Assembly (NCBI RefSeq): GCF_900182705.1
Contig: NZ_FXTP01000011.1
Location: 120,833-184,832, forward strand
Length of the DNA: 64,000 nt
Reading direction: 5' to 3'
DNA from: Gracilimonas mengyeensis
Lineage (GTDB): Bacteria > Bacteroidota > Rhodothermia > Balneolales > Balneolaceae
In this document: in pieces, positions 16,688 through 25,802 of the stretch
Position numbering within the stretch: the stretch's first letter is position 1
Layout of the letters: each line of letters begins with the position of its first letter
The notes under the pieces: generated by a model
What the model was told of the DNA's origin: nothing
Seen by the model: only the letters and a program-made list of their open reading frames with translations
Database searches by the model: none
Translations under genes and position numbers: made by a program

Positions 16688-18775
16688 TTAAAAGTCGCTG
16701 AAGTCTTCATCTTCATCGAATGGAATCAGGTCGCGGGCACTTTCCTTTTTCTTTCCATTTGTATTATGCCCGTTGGATGATTCTTTAGCTACGGAAAAAG
16801 ACTCCTCTTCCGGCTCTTCATAGGCTGGTCCAGATGGTGCTGCCGGTGACTCATCCTGGAAATATTCACCGTAATACTCATCTTCTTCATAGAAAGCGCC
16901 TGATGAGTCATACTCTTGAACATCAATGTTACCTACTAAGCCCATCAGTTCTTCCACAATAGTATTCATCTCTGCAGCTTGCGACGAGAGTTCTTCAGCG
17001 GCACTGGCCGACTCCTCAGAGCTGGATGCATTTTCCTGCACCACACGATCCATTTCATGCATCACCGAGTTCATTTCTTCAATACCGGTTTCCTGCTCTT
17101 TAGCCGCGGCTGAAATTTCGACCACCAGGGTACTTACGTTGTTCACGCTTGTTTCAATCTGATGCAGATTCTCAGCTACCTCGCTGGCAACGGCTGCTCC
17201 GCGTTCAGAACTACCCTGCGAGCTTTCGATAAGTTCTGAGGTATTCTTGGCAGCTTCCGCACTCCGCTGTGCAAGATTTCGTACTTCCTCTGCCACTACA
17301 GCAAATCCTTTACCTGCTTCTCCAGCCCGGGCTGCCTCAACAGCCGCATTCAATGCCAGCAGGTTGGTCTGGAATGCGATGTCATCAATAGTCTTAATAA
17401 TCTTAGAGGTTTCAAGAGAAGAATTCTTAATCTCCTCCATCGCCTTATTCATACGCTCCATGGCTTCTACACCCTTTTTGATCATAGGCTCTGCTTCTTT
17501 CATGGCCAGTTCTGCTTCAGAAGCATTGTTTGCTGTTTGCTTGGTTTGCGAAGAGATTTCTTCAAGCGATGAAGTAGTCTGCTGCAAACTTGCGGCCTGT
17601 TCGCTGGAACTTTCTGCCAATTCCTGGCTGGCCCCCGAAAGCTGACGTGAGGAAGCGTTCACCTGATCGGCACCGCTTGTAAGTCGGGCTATCAGGTTTT
17701 TGAGGGCACCGCTGATATTACGTCCAACCAATAAGCCCAACAGCAGAGCGCCACCTACAGCTACCAATATACCTATACCGATAATCCATGAATACTGGCT
17801 TACCGTTGCAAGCGTATTATCGCCTTGCTCAAAAGAGAGGTTGGTAGCTACTTCAGAAAGAGCTACAGCATTACCAATGATTTCATCATAAGTAGCAATA
17901 CGAATTTCTTCCTGTTCAGACACTACTTTACGGGCATCTACCATTTCATTAATAGAAGCAATATTGTCATTTAAAATTCCCAGAGCCATGCTCAGGTACA
18001 TTTGCTGTTCCGGATCGGTTACTTCCTGGGTAATGTCCCCAAAATCAGAGCGCACGGCTTTCAGCTGTTCATCTAATTCGGCGAAAGTACCTGCATCGTT
18101 TGTTGCCTCCGCCTTCCAGAGGGTTTTGATAGAACTGTTAAAAGTTCGGGTAAGATCATCTATTTTGGCAATCTGACTGTTTATAAGCGCTACCTGTTGC
18201 TGGTTGTTACCACCAGCCAAAGAGTTCAAACTATTTCTTGCAGCTGCATGGTATTCATCCACAATAGAAAGAAATTCACCGGCATTACCATCTACTTGCG
18301 AACGGTACCGTAGTAGAGAGTTCGTTGCTTCATAATAAATTTCTACTGACTCCCGGTATCCCTTAAATGCTTCTTCCAGCCCTCCAATTCGACTATTCAG
18401 TTCAGCTAAATTTTGAGCTTCAGATAATTCCCGGGCTTCCTGAATGGCAGAATCGGCATTTGCAAAGTTAACCTGGGCCTGGTTATAAAATTTATCCTCA
18501 TTGGTGAGACTGTACATTGCCATATTATAGCCCACCTCCCAGGTTTCCGTTTCTACTGTAGAAGCCACATCCCATTCCGGCAAGTAAGCTTCTACCAACC
18601 GGTTGGTATATCCTTCAATAGAAAAAAGTGCGAAATAGGCTACCACGCCAAGCAACAGGGTAACGAAACCGCCCCCAAGAGCAATAGCCGCAATTTGCTT
18701 ATTAATGGTCCATTTCCCCTTGCCTGTCCGAAATGATTGTTGAACTCCAGATAATTTATTTTTTAAGTCTGCCAT
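16688..18775 (-). CDS. Methyl-accepting chemotaxis protein (second copy)
   Basis: The 695-residue chemoreceptor has a first transmembrane helix at about 28-52 ([21 protein letters not shown]) and a long periplasmic helical sensor region (about 55-320). A second membrane helix follows ([20 protein letters not shown] near 335-355), then the signalling domain with [20 protein letters not shown] at the tip. The C-terminal 70 residues are acidic (Glu/Asp/Tyr-rich) and end DEDEDFSDF. The sensor is about 130 residues longer than in the first receptor, so the ligands probably differ. It has its own sigma-28-like promoter at 18885-18911, and a hairpin at 16628-16668 separates it from its neighbour. 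Confidence 0.95.
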   Translation of the reverse strand: MADLKNKLSGVQQSFRTGKGKWTINKQIAAIALGGGFVTLLLGVVAYFALFSIEGYTNRLVEAYLPEWDVASTVETETWEVGYNMAMYSLTNEDKFYNQAQVNFANADSAIQEARELSEAQNLAELNSRIGGLEEAFKGYRESVEIYYEATNSLLRYRSQVDGNAGEFLSIVDEYHAAARNSLNSLAGGNNQQQVALINSQIAKIDDLTRTFNSSIKTLWKAEATNDAGTFAELDEQLKAVRSDFGDITQEVTDPEQQMYLSMALGILNDNIASINEMVDARKVVSEQEEIRIATYDEIIGNAVALSEVATNLSFEQGDNTLATVSQYSWIIGIGILVAVGGALLLGLLVGRNISGALKNLIARLTSGADQVNASSRQLSGASQELAESSSEQAASLQQTTSSLEEISSQTKQTANNASEAELAMKEAEPMIKKGVEAMERMNKAMEEIKNSSLETSKIIKTIDDIAFQTNLLALNAAVEAARAGEAGKGFAVVAEEVRNLAQRSAEAAKNTSELIESSQGSSERGAAVASEVAENLHQIETSVNNVSTLVVEISAAAKEQETGIEEMNSVMHEMDRVVQENASSSEESASAAEELSSQAAEMNTIVEELMGLVGNIDVQEYDSSGAFYEEDEYYGEYFQDESPAAPSGPAYEEPEEESFSVAKESSNGHNTNGKKKESARDLIPFDEDEDFSDF

Positions 18776-18884
18776 AACTTTTGACGTTATTTCTTTTCTC
18801 GTATTTATTGTGATGGGTACAGGAAAACCGCTTACACCTGCCGCATCATTATAGTTTTAGGGTATCATACACCTTGTCTGACTT

Positions 18885-18911
18885 TTATCGGATTAATTTC
18901 TGAAACCTTAA
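18885..18911 (-). promoter_or_regulatory. Sigma-28 (FliA)-like promoter of the second chemoreceptor
   Basis: The reverse strand reads TTAA-N15-TCCGATAA, matching the FliA consensus in 7 of 8 positions of the -10 box with exact spacing. It is about 110 bp upstream of the ATG at 18775. Sigma-28 control would place the receptors in the late, filament-stage class of motility genes. Confidence 0.7.
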
Positions 18912-19106
18912 GGCACTTTTTTTCTAAAAATATCCCGCCTTTGTCGCAGATTCATAGATAGCTACCTACATACCTGGTCTTAATTCTGGGACATTTCTCT
19001 ACCTGAACAACTGAAATCTGGCAACCAGATAGTTGACCGGTTTTTTACTGATATTATTTGTCTTACTGATTTAGGATATGTTTACTTCTTTAAGAACTAT
19101 TAAAAT

Positions 19107-19137
19107 TCTGTAACATTTTACTTACTCTTTACTCTTG
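19107..19137 (+). promoter_or_regulatory. Promoter of the pseudopilin-like operon
   Basis: TCTG-N19-TACTCTTG fits the Bacteroidetes-type sigma-A pattern TTTG-N19-TANNTTTG in spacing and in most positions. It lies 33 bp before the ATG at 19170. The wider sequence TGTAACA-N13-TTACTCTTGTATAC is repeated exactly upstream of the third small-RNA unit (minus strand, around 40225-40260) and nearly so at the other two. TGTAACA also resembles -35 elements of some ECF sigma factors, an alternative reading. Confidence 0.6.
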
Positions 19138-19169
19138 TATACTACAGCGTTCCACACTAGAAGAAGCTT

Positions 19170-19592
19170 ATGAATGATTATTCAGACATTATTTACCTTA
19201 TGGGAGCGATGATAATTTTTTCAATGCTCTCATTGAATGTCTCTCATTTTTTCAGAATCAACGAACAATTTCAGTATCAAAATGAAATTGAATACAATGG
19301 CGTAGCGCTGGCCCAGGATATTATTGAAGAAGTTCGCTGGATCTCAGATCCGGACAGAATAACGAATGGCAACCAGGATTGTATCTGCAATGATTATCCC
19401 CAAACCATCACTCGTGAATTTGGCCCCGGTCAGAATAATTCTTTGGATTTTACCGTTGACTTGACCATTACCGATGTAAGCGTTCCGGGCTCAAATGCTG
19501 TTAATAAACGAATTGAAGTCATGGTGACCAACGAATACCTTCCTGATAATCAGGTTATTGAAATGGAATACATTAAAAGCTATATCGAATAG
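19170..19592 (+). CDS. Pseudopilin-like protein A (PilV-like position)
   Basis: The 140-residue product has only six or seven residues before a hydrophobic helix (IIYLMGAMIIFSMLSLNV), followed by an amphipathic helix (about 27-55, with NGVALAQDIIEEVRWI) and a beta-rich C-terminal domain. This is the shape of minor pilins/pseudopilins such as PilV. It lacks the prepilin peptidase site (G-F-T-L-x-E), so processing, if any, must differ. The paralogue at 22184 shares the start pattern (YS-[DE]-[IV]-[IL]-Y-x-M) and the end pattern (I-[KR]-S-Y). It heads a plus-strand operon; the stop overlaps the strong ribosome binding site of the next gene. I do not recognise a named family. Confidence 0.7.
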   Translation: MNDYSDIIYLMGAMIIFSMLSLNVSHFFRINEQFQYQNEIEYNGVALAQDIIEEVRWISDPDRITNGNQDCICNDYPQTITREFGPGQNNSLDFTVDLTITDVSVPGSNAVNKRIEVMVTNEYLPDNQVIEMEYIKSYIE

Positions 19593-19601
19593 GGAGGCCT
19601 T

Positions 19602-20201
19602 ATGAATATGAATATTGCGACAAGTTTTATAGTGGGTGGCCTTTTACTTATTTCCATTATTACCCTGAATATCCAGGTTTCACAATTCGGAAATTCTTCT
19701 ACACTGGATATCACCACCAAGCAGCGTTTTGAGACCCTTACCGATTTACTTGAAAATGATATTAGAAAAATTGGACAGGACCTGCCCGGTGGTACCCAGC
19801 CATTCATTACTCTTCAGGAAAAGACCATACGCTTTAGATCAGATACCTTTTTCGGTGACGACCGTCCATTTAGTGTCGTAACCTGGGATTTTAATGATAC
19901 TAAGGAATACAGTGCATCAAGCAATCCCAATGATTTCGAACTTACCCGGCAGGATAATGTGCCCCCTGCCTCCGGTGCCAATAAAGAAGTGTTTGCCGTT
20001 ACGCATTTCAAGGTTTCTTATCTAAACCATTCTGGAACAGAGGTAGCTAACCTGCCGGCAGATCAAAATCTTGTACGGCAAATCAAGATCGAGTTTATCA
20101 TGGAATCCGAAGTTCCTGTTATGCAAAATGCGAGTGGGGAAAATGTTTATGAGCAGCTGGTGTATTCCAAATCTTTTTATCCCCCAAATCTTCAATTTTA
20201 A
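19602..20201 (+). CDS. Pseudopilin-like protein B (PilW-like position)
   Basis: This is a 199-residue protein with an N-terminal hydrophobic helix beginning almost at the start (about 8-26), then a helix and a mostly beta-stranded domain. The C-terminus reads YSKSFYPPNLQF; the paralogue at 22723, also 199 residues, ends WSKRFSPVNLRPN. An AGGGAGG ribosome binding site at 19591-19597 overlaps the stop codon of gene A. In type IV pilus minor-pilin clusters the second protein (PilW) has similar size, topology and helix-then-beta layout, so a pilus-tip or pseudopilus role is a reasonable inference. There is no prepilin cleavage motif. Confidence 0.7.
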   Translation: MNMNIATSFIVGGLLLISIITLNIQVSQFGNSSTLDITTKQRFETLTDLLENDIRKIGQDLPGGTQPFITLQEKTIRFRSDTFFGDDRPFSVVTWDFNDTKEYSASSNPNDFELTRQDNVPPASGANKEVFAVTHFKVSYLNHSGTEVANLPADQNLVRQIKIEFIMESEVPVMQNASGENVYEQLVYSKSFYPPNLQF

Positions 20202-20225
20202 TTAGGCTAGTACGGAGAATCACTT

Positions 20226-21566
20226 ATGGGACGAGCACTTTTATTTCTGTCCGGCGGTATGATGATTCTGTTTGGAATTGTTCAGCTTTCCATCACGGAA
20301 AGACAAAAGATCATTCCTGAGCGGACGGCAGAATACTATACCGATCAGCAAGCAAAAAATATTGCAGCCAGCATCATTGACCTGACCATTGAACAGATTC
20401 GGGAAAACCAGGATTGGGTTGGAGGCTTTGATTTTGATAACTATATGGATGCCGAGGTATCGGTAGAAGTGTATGATGAAAACTCCAACAGTTATCCAGA
20501 TAGTATAAACGCCGGTACCTGGGATGAATATAAGGTGCTTTTGTTTAGCGAGGTAAATTATGAAGGAACTACTTTAGAAACAGAGGTTCTGCTTCAAAGA
20601 GATTCTTTCTCCAAATATTCCTACTTCACCGATGCCGAAAGCATGCCAAACGGTCAAACAATCTGGTTTGGCGGCAACGATGCCATTACCGGTCCGGTGC
20701 ACACCAATGGAACATTCAGTATTCGGGATTCCCCAATTTTTAATGGTCCCGTTACCAGTCCCAATATGTGGAACCGGCTTAATAGTTCTACTAACCCACA
20801 GTTTAATGACCAGACCGACTTTAACGCCCCTACCAAAGAACTTCCGGATGCTTCCCAAATAGATGTGCTTGAAAGTGCAGCACACTCATCTGGTTTGACA
20901 TTTGATGATGATGTTGAACTGGAATTTTTTGTTAATGAAAATGAAGGAACTAATGGCGTTGGTTACGTGAAAGCAGAGCAAACAGGATGGGTTAGATGTA
21001 GTCATTCCTGGCATAACTATTGGGAACAGAGAACTACAGAAGAAGATTATAAGATTTCAGATTATAATGGTTTGATAAGTGTTGACGGTAATGTAGACGT
21101 TAAGGGTACTGTTAAAGGAGAAGTAACTCTGCATTCATCCGGTGATGTAAACATCACAGGCGACCTCATGTATTATGTCAATCCGGACGCCGACCCTAGT
21201 GCCGATCCGCATGACCCCGAATCTAATTATTACCTTGGCTTATTAGGATTAGTGAGTGAAGAAGATGTAACAGTAGATAGCGAAGCTCATCGCGATAACG
21301 GAAGCTATGATATTCATATTCATGCGGCCATAATGGCTTTAGGTGATTCTTTTACGGTGGAAAACTACAACGACAACCGCTCCCGAGGCACCCTGAATGT
21401 TTTAGGGGGTATCATACAAAAAGTGCGTGGCCCTGTGGGATTAACCAACGGCAGCGGATACACTAAAAACTATGTGTATGACAGACGCCTTCTAAGTATG
21501 ATTCCCCCAAGTTATCCCCGCGAAAAATGGTTTTCCGTTGTTTATTGGCGTGACCGAACGAATTAA
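20226..21566 (+). CDS. Pseudopilin-like protein C (PilX-like, beta-helix)
   Basis: The 446-residue product starts MGRALLFLSGGMMILFGIVQ: a membrane helix almost at the N-terminus, then a helix with YYTDQQAKNIAASIIDLTIE. The passenger contains FGGNDAITGPVHTNGTFSI followed by a GPVTS turn, a motif typical of the DUF4900/PilX-type beta-helix, and further on a repetitive stretch (DGNVDVKGTVKGEVTLHSSG). Such domains occur on large minor pilins. The paralogue at 23332 shares the N-terminus MGRA[LM]L-x-LS-x-G and the beta-helix style. A GGAG ribosome binding site precedes the start. Family names are given from motif memory and need a profile search. Confidence 0.65.
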   Translation: MGRALLFLSGGMMILFGIVQLSITERQKIIPERTAEYYTDQQAKNIAASIIDLTIEQIRENQDWVGGFDFDNYMDAEVSVEVYDENSNSYPDSINAGTWDEYKVLLFSEVNYEGTTLETEVLLQRDSFSKYSYFTDAESMPNGQTIWFGGNDAITGPVHTNGTFSIRDSPIFNGPVTSPNMWNRLNSSTNPQFNDQTDFNAPTKELPDASQIDVLESAAHSSGLTFDDDVELEFFVNENEGTNGVGYVKAEQTGWVRCSHSWHNYWEQRTTEEDYKISDYNGLISVDGNVDVKGTVKGEVTLHSSGDVNITGDLMYYVNPDADPSADPHDPESNYYLGLLGLVSEEDVTVDSEAHRDNGSYDIHIHAAIMALGDSFTVENYNDNRSRGTLNVLGGIIQKVRGPVGLTNGSGYTKNYVYDRRLLSMIPPSYPREKWFSVVYWRDRTN

Positions 21567-21604
21567 TCACCTAACAAAATAATTTCCACTAATTATTAGT
21601 CTAA

Positions 21605-22000
21605 ATGCCAATCCCTAAAATTTTTCTGTCTTTTTTATTCTTTTTTGTACTGTTTAACTGTTCTGTTCTGGCACAGTCAAACATCACTTTTAACGTAAAT
21701 TTGAAGCCACAACTGGAAGATAGTGTGTTTATTCCCGGACAGGACAAAATTGAAATATATGGTAACCTCTACCCTCTTGGAATGAATAAAACCCTTCAAC
21801 TTGTTGATAAAGCTCCGATTGATAGTATTTATACGGTTGAGATACGCTTTTCTCGCAATTATAATGGCAAAAACCTACGATATAATTATGTATTGCGAAC
21901 CGACGAAGGGGAACTCCGGGAAAGTAATCCGAGATCTATCAATCTCCAGAAGGGAGAAACAGAATTAGACGCAATTTACTTCAATAGTTTTGCCTGGTAG
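21605..22000 (+). CDS. Secreted CBM20-like small beta-sandwich protein
   Basis: The 131-residue protein has a clear signal peptide (MPIPKIFLSFLFFFVLFNCS, cleavage after VLAQ near residue 24). A single beta-sandwich domain of about 105 residues follows: FNVNLKPQLEDSVFIPGQDK, then IEIYGNLYPLG, and later YTVEIRFSRNYNGKNLRYNY. The pattern of a promiscuous substrate/carbohydrate-type starch-binding (CBM20-like) fold is visible, but the usual tryptophans for sugar binding are not obvious. It sits between the two pseudopilin-like cassettes on the same strand, so it may be secreted with, or decorate, the same structure. The exact function is unknown. Confidence 0.6.
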   Translation: MPIPKIFLSFLFFFVLFNCSVLAQSNITFNVNLKPQLEDSVFIPGQDKIEIYGNLYPLGMNKTLQLVDKAPIDSIYTVEIRFSRNYNGKNLRYNYVLRTDEGELRESNPRSINLQKGETELDAIYFNSFAW

Positions 22001-22183
22001 TTTCTTTAAACTCTTCTTTTCAACCTTAAAACGTAGCCAAAACTCTTTTTTAAGCCCAATTAAATCAGTATAAAGGAAACTACATTTTTCGCAGTCTTAA
22101 TCTCTGCCAGGGGTATTTATCCAAATAAAGATTTTATTAAGATTTTTTAATATTTTAGATAGTCAATAAGAACCAGAGGTGCT

Positions 22184-22720
22184 ATGTCAGGCTATTCGGA
22201 AGTTTTATATGTGATGTTTGCCATGATCATCGTCTCCACTATGGCCTTAAATGCCAACCGTGTAATACAGGTAAATAATGTAAGCATGGTTGAAGGACAG
22301 CTGGAGTCGCAAGTGGTGGCCTATGCCCAAAATATAATTGAGGAAGCCCGGGCCCATGCATTTGACGAAAAAACCCGGTATGACACCGGCGGCAACAGTA
22401 TTGTCCCGGTTAACATCCCTGATGGTTTTTCCGACATAGGTACGGATGGAGAAACCGGCCGCAATAGTTTTAATGATTTTGATGACTTTGACAATCATAC
22501 GGAGACACTAACTCTTGGCGGTGTTGACTATGAGCTTTCTGTTAATGTAGAGTATGTTACTACCCTGGATTATGCCACCTACAGTACTGCTGTTGGCAAA
22601 TCAACGTTAAAACGCATTACAGTTAACATAAAATCCGGTTTTCTAAAAAAGAACAACAGCGCGGATACTGAACCTACCAATTATAACTTTAGCTTCATCC
22701 GAAGCTATTACGCAGATTAA
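22184..22720 (+). CDS. Pseudopilin-like protein A' (second cassette)
   Basis: The 178-residue paralogue of the protein at 19170 begins MSGYSEVLYVMFAMIIVSTM, with the membrane helix starting by residue 7. An amphipathic helix with VVAYAQNIIEEARAHAFDEK follows, then a beta-rich domain with an Asp/Asn-rich loop (FNDFDDFDNH). It ends SFIRSYYAD, comparable to EYIKSYIE in the first copy. A potential AGAGGTG ribosome binding site precedes the ATG. It is about 40 residues longer than A, and divergence is high, so the duplication is old. The cassette order A'-B'-C' repeats A-B-C. Confidence 0.7.
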   Translation: MSGYSEVLYVMFAMIIVSTMALNANRVIQVNNVSMVEGQLESQVVAYAQNIIEEARAHAFDEKTRYDTGGNSIVPVNIPDGFSDIGTDGETGRNSFNDFDDFDNHTETLTLGGVDYELSVNVEYVTTLDYATYSTAVGKSTLKRITVNIKSGFLKKNNSADTEPTNYNFSFIRSYYAD

Positions 22721-22722
22721 CC

Positions 22723-23322
22723 ATGAATGTAGGCCTTACCATAAGTTACATCATTGCCGGTTTTCTGACTCTTACCATCCTTACGGTAAGTTATAACGTA
22801 GGCTTTAGCAATCAGGAAGTAACCACCACCAATATTAAACAAACACATTCACAGGCCATCACGCAAATGGTCATCAGTGATATTCCTAAAATTGGCTTTT
22901 CCCAGAAGAAGATTTTAGAGGACCCAATCTTAACTGCGAAAAAGCACGAATTGTCTTTTATTAGCGATCTGGAAAATGACGGCACTGTCCGCACCATAAC
23001 CTGGGAGTATCACCCTGACATAACCCCGGAACATGCACAGAATCCAAATAAGCGACTATTAACCCGCACGGTAGATGGCACCACTTCTACCTTAGAAATT
23101 GGGGTGACCACTTTTAGCTTTCGGTATTACAGCTCGTATGGCGATACAGCTTCTATGCCCATGCCGGTTGCTTCATCCGATTTAGAAGATATTGTACAAA
23201 TTGAGGTGCTCATTGAACTACAAAGTGAGTACGAATTGAATTATAAACCCTCAGACAGCGGAAATTATGTGGCTACCTTGTGGAGTAAGCGATTTTCGCC
23301 TGTGAACCTGAGGCCTAATTAG
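22723..23322 (+). CDS. Pseudopilin-like protein B' (second cassette)
   Basis: The 199-residue protein begins two bases after the A' stop, implying translational coupling. It has an N-terminal membrane helix (about 8-27, ISYIIAGFLTLTILTVSYNV), a helical connector (TTTNIKQTHSQAITQMVISD) and a beta-rich domain. It is the same length as B at 19602 and ends with the shared pattern SKRFSPVNL. The conserved tail in otherwise divergent proteins suggests a subunit contact, perhaps with the A or C partner. No prepilin peptidase motif is present. Confidence 0.7.
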   Translation: MNVGLTISYIIAGFLTLTILTVSYNVGFSNQEVTTTNIKQTHSQAITQMVISDIPKIGFSQKKILEDPILTAKKHELSFISDLENDGTVRTITWEYHPDITPEHAQNPNKRLLTRTVDGTTSTLEIGVTTFSFRYYSSYGDTASMPMPVASSDLEDIVQIEVLIELQSEYELNYKPSDSGNYVATLWSKRFSPVNLRPN

Positions 23323-23331
23323 GAGGAAGAA

Positions 23332-24462
23332 ATGGGACGAGCAATGCTGATATTAAGTGCCGGGGCCATCATAACCCTGGGCATTATGCAAGTGGGAGTT
23401 CAGAGCCAGCGTAAAGCCATCGTACAAAATTCTGTTACCTCTGCAAACGAAGTTCAGATTCGTAACAAGGCCTATACCGCAGCCCAATTGGCTATGGAAC
23501 GTATCAATGAAAGCTCCGGTACCTGGCGCCCTACGGCTGCAAATCCCTGGGTGGAAGAAATAGACGGCGATTCCATTTCTCTGTATTATAATCTCTATAG
23601 TACCAGTTCTCCCCAGCCTTATCCATTTTCCTTCTTAAATGCCGATACCATTCAGATTCATGCAAAATCCTGGTATCGAAATCCGGCTAATGACAAGAAG
23701 GAAGAGATGACACTGATCTCAAGCTACATAAAATCCGCCATGCATTTCGTTCCTGAATTCAGGTCGGCCCTCTCTTTTGCCACCGATGACTTTGATATCT
23801 CTGCCAACGGTAGTGCGTCCATTTCCGGAAATAACCCTCATAATCCCGGTGATTGCGAAGATCGCCCGGCCATTGCCACAATAAGTCAGAATTCGGCAGA
23901 TGAGGTAGATTTTAAAGTAGATGACAAATACCTGGAAAGTGATAGTGCTAATGTGATGTATGACCCTGAACTTTCTTACGCCCCTGTTGATGAACTCATA
24001 GCCCGCCTGCGTAACTCCCCCGGAACGGTTGTTATTAGTGAAAGCGGCACAAACTACAAAGGCGAAATGGGTACACAGGATGACCCGGGTGTATTTTTCA
24101 TTGAAGACGATACCAAACTTTCCGGCGGTATTTCCGAGGGATATGGCATCTTAGTGGTGCGAAGCTATGGCTCATTAAGCTACGACTCAGCTGGGGTAGA
24201 ACTGGATATTGCAGGAAACTTTACGTTTAACGGTTTAGTGGTATTTGAAGATGCTTACGCGCTGGATGGAAAAGGAACTCCTACCATTAACGGTTCCGTC
24301 TTAATTGGTAAACAAGATGAGGAGACCAGTAATGACATTTCAGTAGATATTACCGGTAACCTGCATATCCAATACGACTGTACCGCCGAGAAATACGCGC
24401 AAGTGGCTTCCGCTAAGGAGCTAAAGCAAAACCGTTACAAACGCTTGAGTACGTACGAATAA
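23332..24462 (+). CDS. Pseudopilin-like protein C' (PilX-like, beta-helix)
   Basis: The 376-residue paralogue of the protein at 20226 has a strong AGGAGG ribosome binding site just before the start. The N-terminus MGRAMLILSAGAIITLGIMQ is a membrane helix, followed by a helix with NKAYTAAQLAMERINESSG. The C-terminal half has PilX-type beta-helix features: GGISEGYGILVVRSYGSLSY, then FTFNGLVVFEDAYALDGKG and TINGSVLIG, ending in GNLHIQYDC. It closes the second cassette. The most likely role is a large, surface-exposed accessory pilin-like subunit. Confidence 0.68.
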   Translation: MGRAMLILSAGAIITLGIMQVGVQSQRKAIVQNSVTSANEVQIRNKAYTAAQLAMERINESSGTWRPTAANPWVEEIDGDSISLYYNLYSTSSPQPYPFSFLNADTIQIHAKSWYRNPANDKKEEMTLISSYIKSAMHFVPEFRSALSFATDDFDISANGSASISGNNPHNPGDCEDRPAIATISQNSADEVDFKVDDKYLESDSANVMYDPELSYAPVDELIARLRNSPGTVVISESGTNYKGEMGTQDDPGVFFIEDDTKLSGGISEGYGILVVRSYGSLSYDSAGVELDIAGNFTFNGLVVFEDAYALDGKGTPTINGSVLIGKQDEETSNDISVDITGNLHIQYDCTAEKYAQVASAKELKQNRYKRLSTYE

Positions 24463-24638
24463 ATTCATCCGAATTTCATATCTTCGTGCTACCATCATTT
24501 TGATTGCACCCCATTATTAGTATATCGTTAGGTTTCAGAAGGTGTAACGGATGGTACCCTACTAAAACTAATTTAAATTAATCGGGATTCGGTGCCTAAA
24601 GGCTGAACTTTAAGGACCTAAAATTACTTTTCATCTAT
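24463..24638 (+). promoter_or_regulatory. Leader region of the DUF4402-like gene trio
   Basis: The 176-bp gap before the gene at 24639 contains GTTAGGTTTCAG at about 24529, a 12-mer also found in the three small-RNA units near 39424, 39795 and 40150. A potential small hairpin GGTGTAACGGATGGTACC follows it. No known riboswitch consensus is recognised. It may be an independent promoter/leader for the last three genes, or a target for the small RNAs. Confidence 0.3.
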
Positions 24639-25139
24639 ATGAGATTAACCAGCCTAATTACCTTACTACTTCTACTGTCGCAGGTTCCTGTGTTGGGACA
24701 GCAGCAAAATCAAATTTCAGCAGAAGTATCGGTCTCGGCAGATATCATTCAATCCATAGAGTTAATCACCGTTAATTCTATGCAGTTTCAAAATGTACAA
24801 CCCGGACAGCAAGAGCTCTATATCAACCCGGTTAACGATTTAAATGCCGGTTACATGATTGCTGTTGGTACCCCGGAAGCGGAATTCAGATTAAGCTATC
24901 TCCCGGAAAGAGAAATCACTCAAATTGACGGGGATAATACCCTCACTTTTATGTATGAGATTTCCGGGAATACGGAAGAGGATCAATCGACTTCCGAATT
25001 GCTGGAAAATGAAAATCAGAATGTTCAATTTAACAGCGAAGGTCGGTATTATTTCTGGATTGGAGGACGAATCAACCTGGAAAATGCAGCACCCGGCAAC
25101 TATGAGGGAGACTTCACCATAGAAATTGATTATATATAG
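24639..25139 (+). CDS. Secreted DUF4402-like protein D
   Basis: The 166-residue protein has a signal peptide (about 1-21, cleaved near LGQQ) and one all-beta domain. It starts VSVSADIIQSIELITVNSMQ and ends AAPGNYEGDFTIEIDYI. The opening, and the closing G-x-Y-x-G/A-x-x-x-x-x-x-[DS]-Y strand, fit the DUF4402 style of small secreted pilin-like or surface-layer-like domains. The two following genes encode proteins with the same closing motif. The trio follows the pseudopilin-like cassettes on the same strand, so they may be subunits or adhesive tips of the same assembly; this is inference. Confidence 0.6.
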   Translation: MRLTSLITLLLLLSQVPVLGQQQNQISAEVSVSADIIQSIELITVNSMQFQNVQPGQQELYINPVNDLNAGYMIAVGTPEAEFRLSYLPEREITQIDGDNTLTFMYEISGNTEEDQSTSELLENENQNVQFNSEGRYYFWIGGRINLENAAPGNYEGDFTIEIDYI

Positions 25140-25142
25140 TTT

Positions 25143-25802
25143 ATGATGCCATCCTGCCTTCACCGGTTTTTATTACTCTTTGGGTTTCGTAAAACTACGG
25201 AACCTTGTGGGATGGCTTCGTATTGTTTACTTCTATTCTTCTATTTTGTGTTTGCAGCTGTACAGAGCCACGCCCAGGAAATTGATTTTGGTGATTACAG
25301 CTACAAATATGCGGTCTCTATCACCGAACTTAATCCCGCTGAAGACCTGAATTTTGGAACCCTGGTGCAAAATGAGGGCACTGTAAATGTGGAACTTAGC
25401 AGTGCAAAAGTGCTCGAAATTGAAGGAGTGAAATACCTGGATGTGCTGGTAGATATCACCGCCGATGAGTACCTGGTGATTGACAGTAATCCAACCTGTA
25501 GCAGCAGTAACTGCCGTATCCCTTTTGATCTGGAAAGCGCCTATGCCAATCGCGGTCAAAATAATATAGGCCATGCGGTGATCATGAGCGATGCCGGCGT
25601 AAACATGACCACGGCCCTCTTCCCGATTTTAGCAAGGGGAAACCGACCGCCCGGCCCTCCCCCAACCCCCGATTACGAAGGCTACAACCCGGCAGCCTTC
25701 AATGAATCCGCCTATTTATATCTCTACGGATCTGTAACCGTTGGAAATGTAGATGCAGGTACCTATTCTGCCAATATCACCATAACGGTAAGCTATGATT
25801 AA
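25143..25802 (+). CDS. Secreted DUF4402-like protein E
   Basis: Read from 25143 the product is 219 residues; ATG at 25212 gives a better signal peptide (MASYCLLLFFYFVFAAVQSH) and is a serious alternative start. The mature part has AEDLNFGTLVQNEGTVNVEL, a Cys pair in CSSSNC, and a Pro-rich loop (PPGPPPTPDYEGYNP). It ends GTYSANITITVSYD, the same final strand as its neighbours D and F. It begins 4 bp after the D stop and overlaps F by 8 bp, so the three are co-translated. The cysteine pair could form a disulfide in the periplasm. The function is unknown beyond the family resemblance. Confidence 0.6.
   Translation: MMPSCLHRFLLLFGFRKTTEPCGMASYCLLLFFYFVFAAVQSHAQEIDFGDYSYKYAVSITELNPAEDLNFGTLVQNEGTVNVELSSAKVLEIEGVKYLDVLVDITADEYLVIDSNPTCSSSNCRIPFDLESAYANRGQNNIGHAVIMSDAGVNMTTALFPILARGNRPPGPPPTPDYEGYNPAAFNESAYLYLYGSVTVGNVDAGTYSANITITVSYD

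Noticed and set aside
24520..24600. Possible riboswitch before the DUF4402-like trio
   Set aside because: A small hairpin is visible, but I could not match it to any known riboswitch consensus (a c-di-GMP type was considered). It is kept only as a leader region of low confidence.
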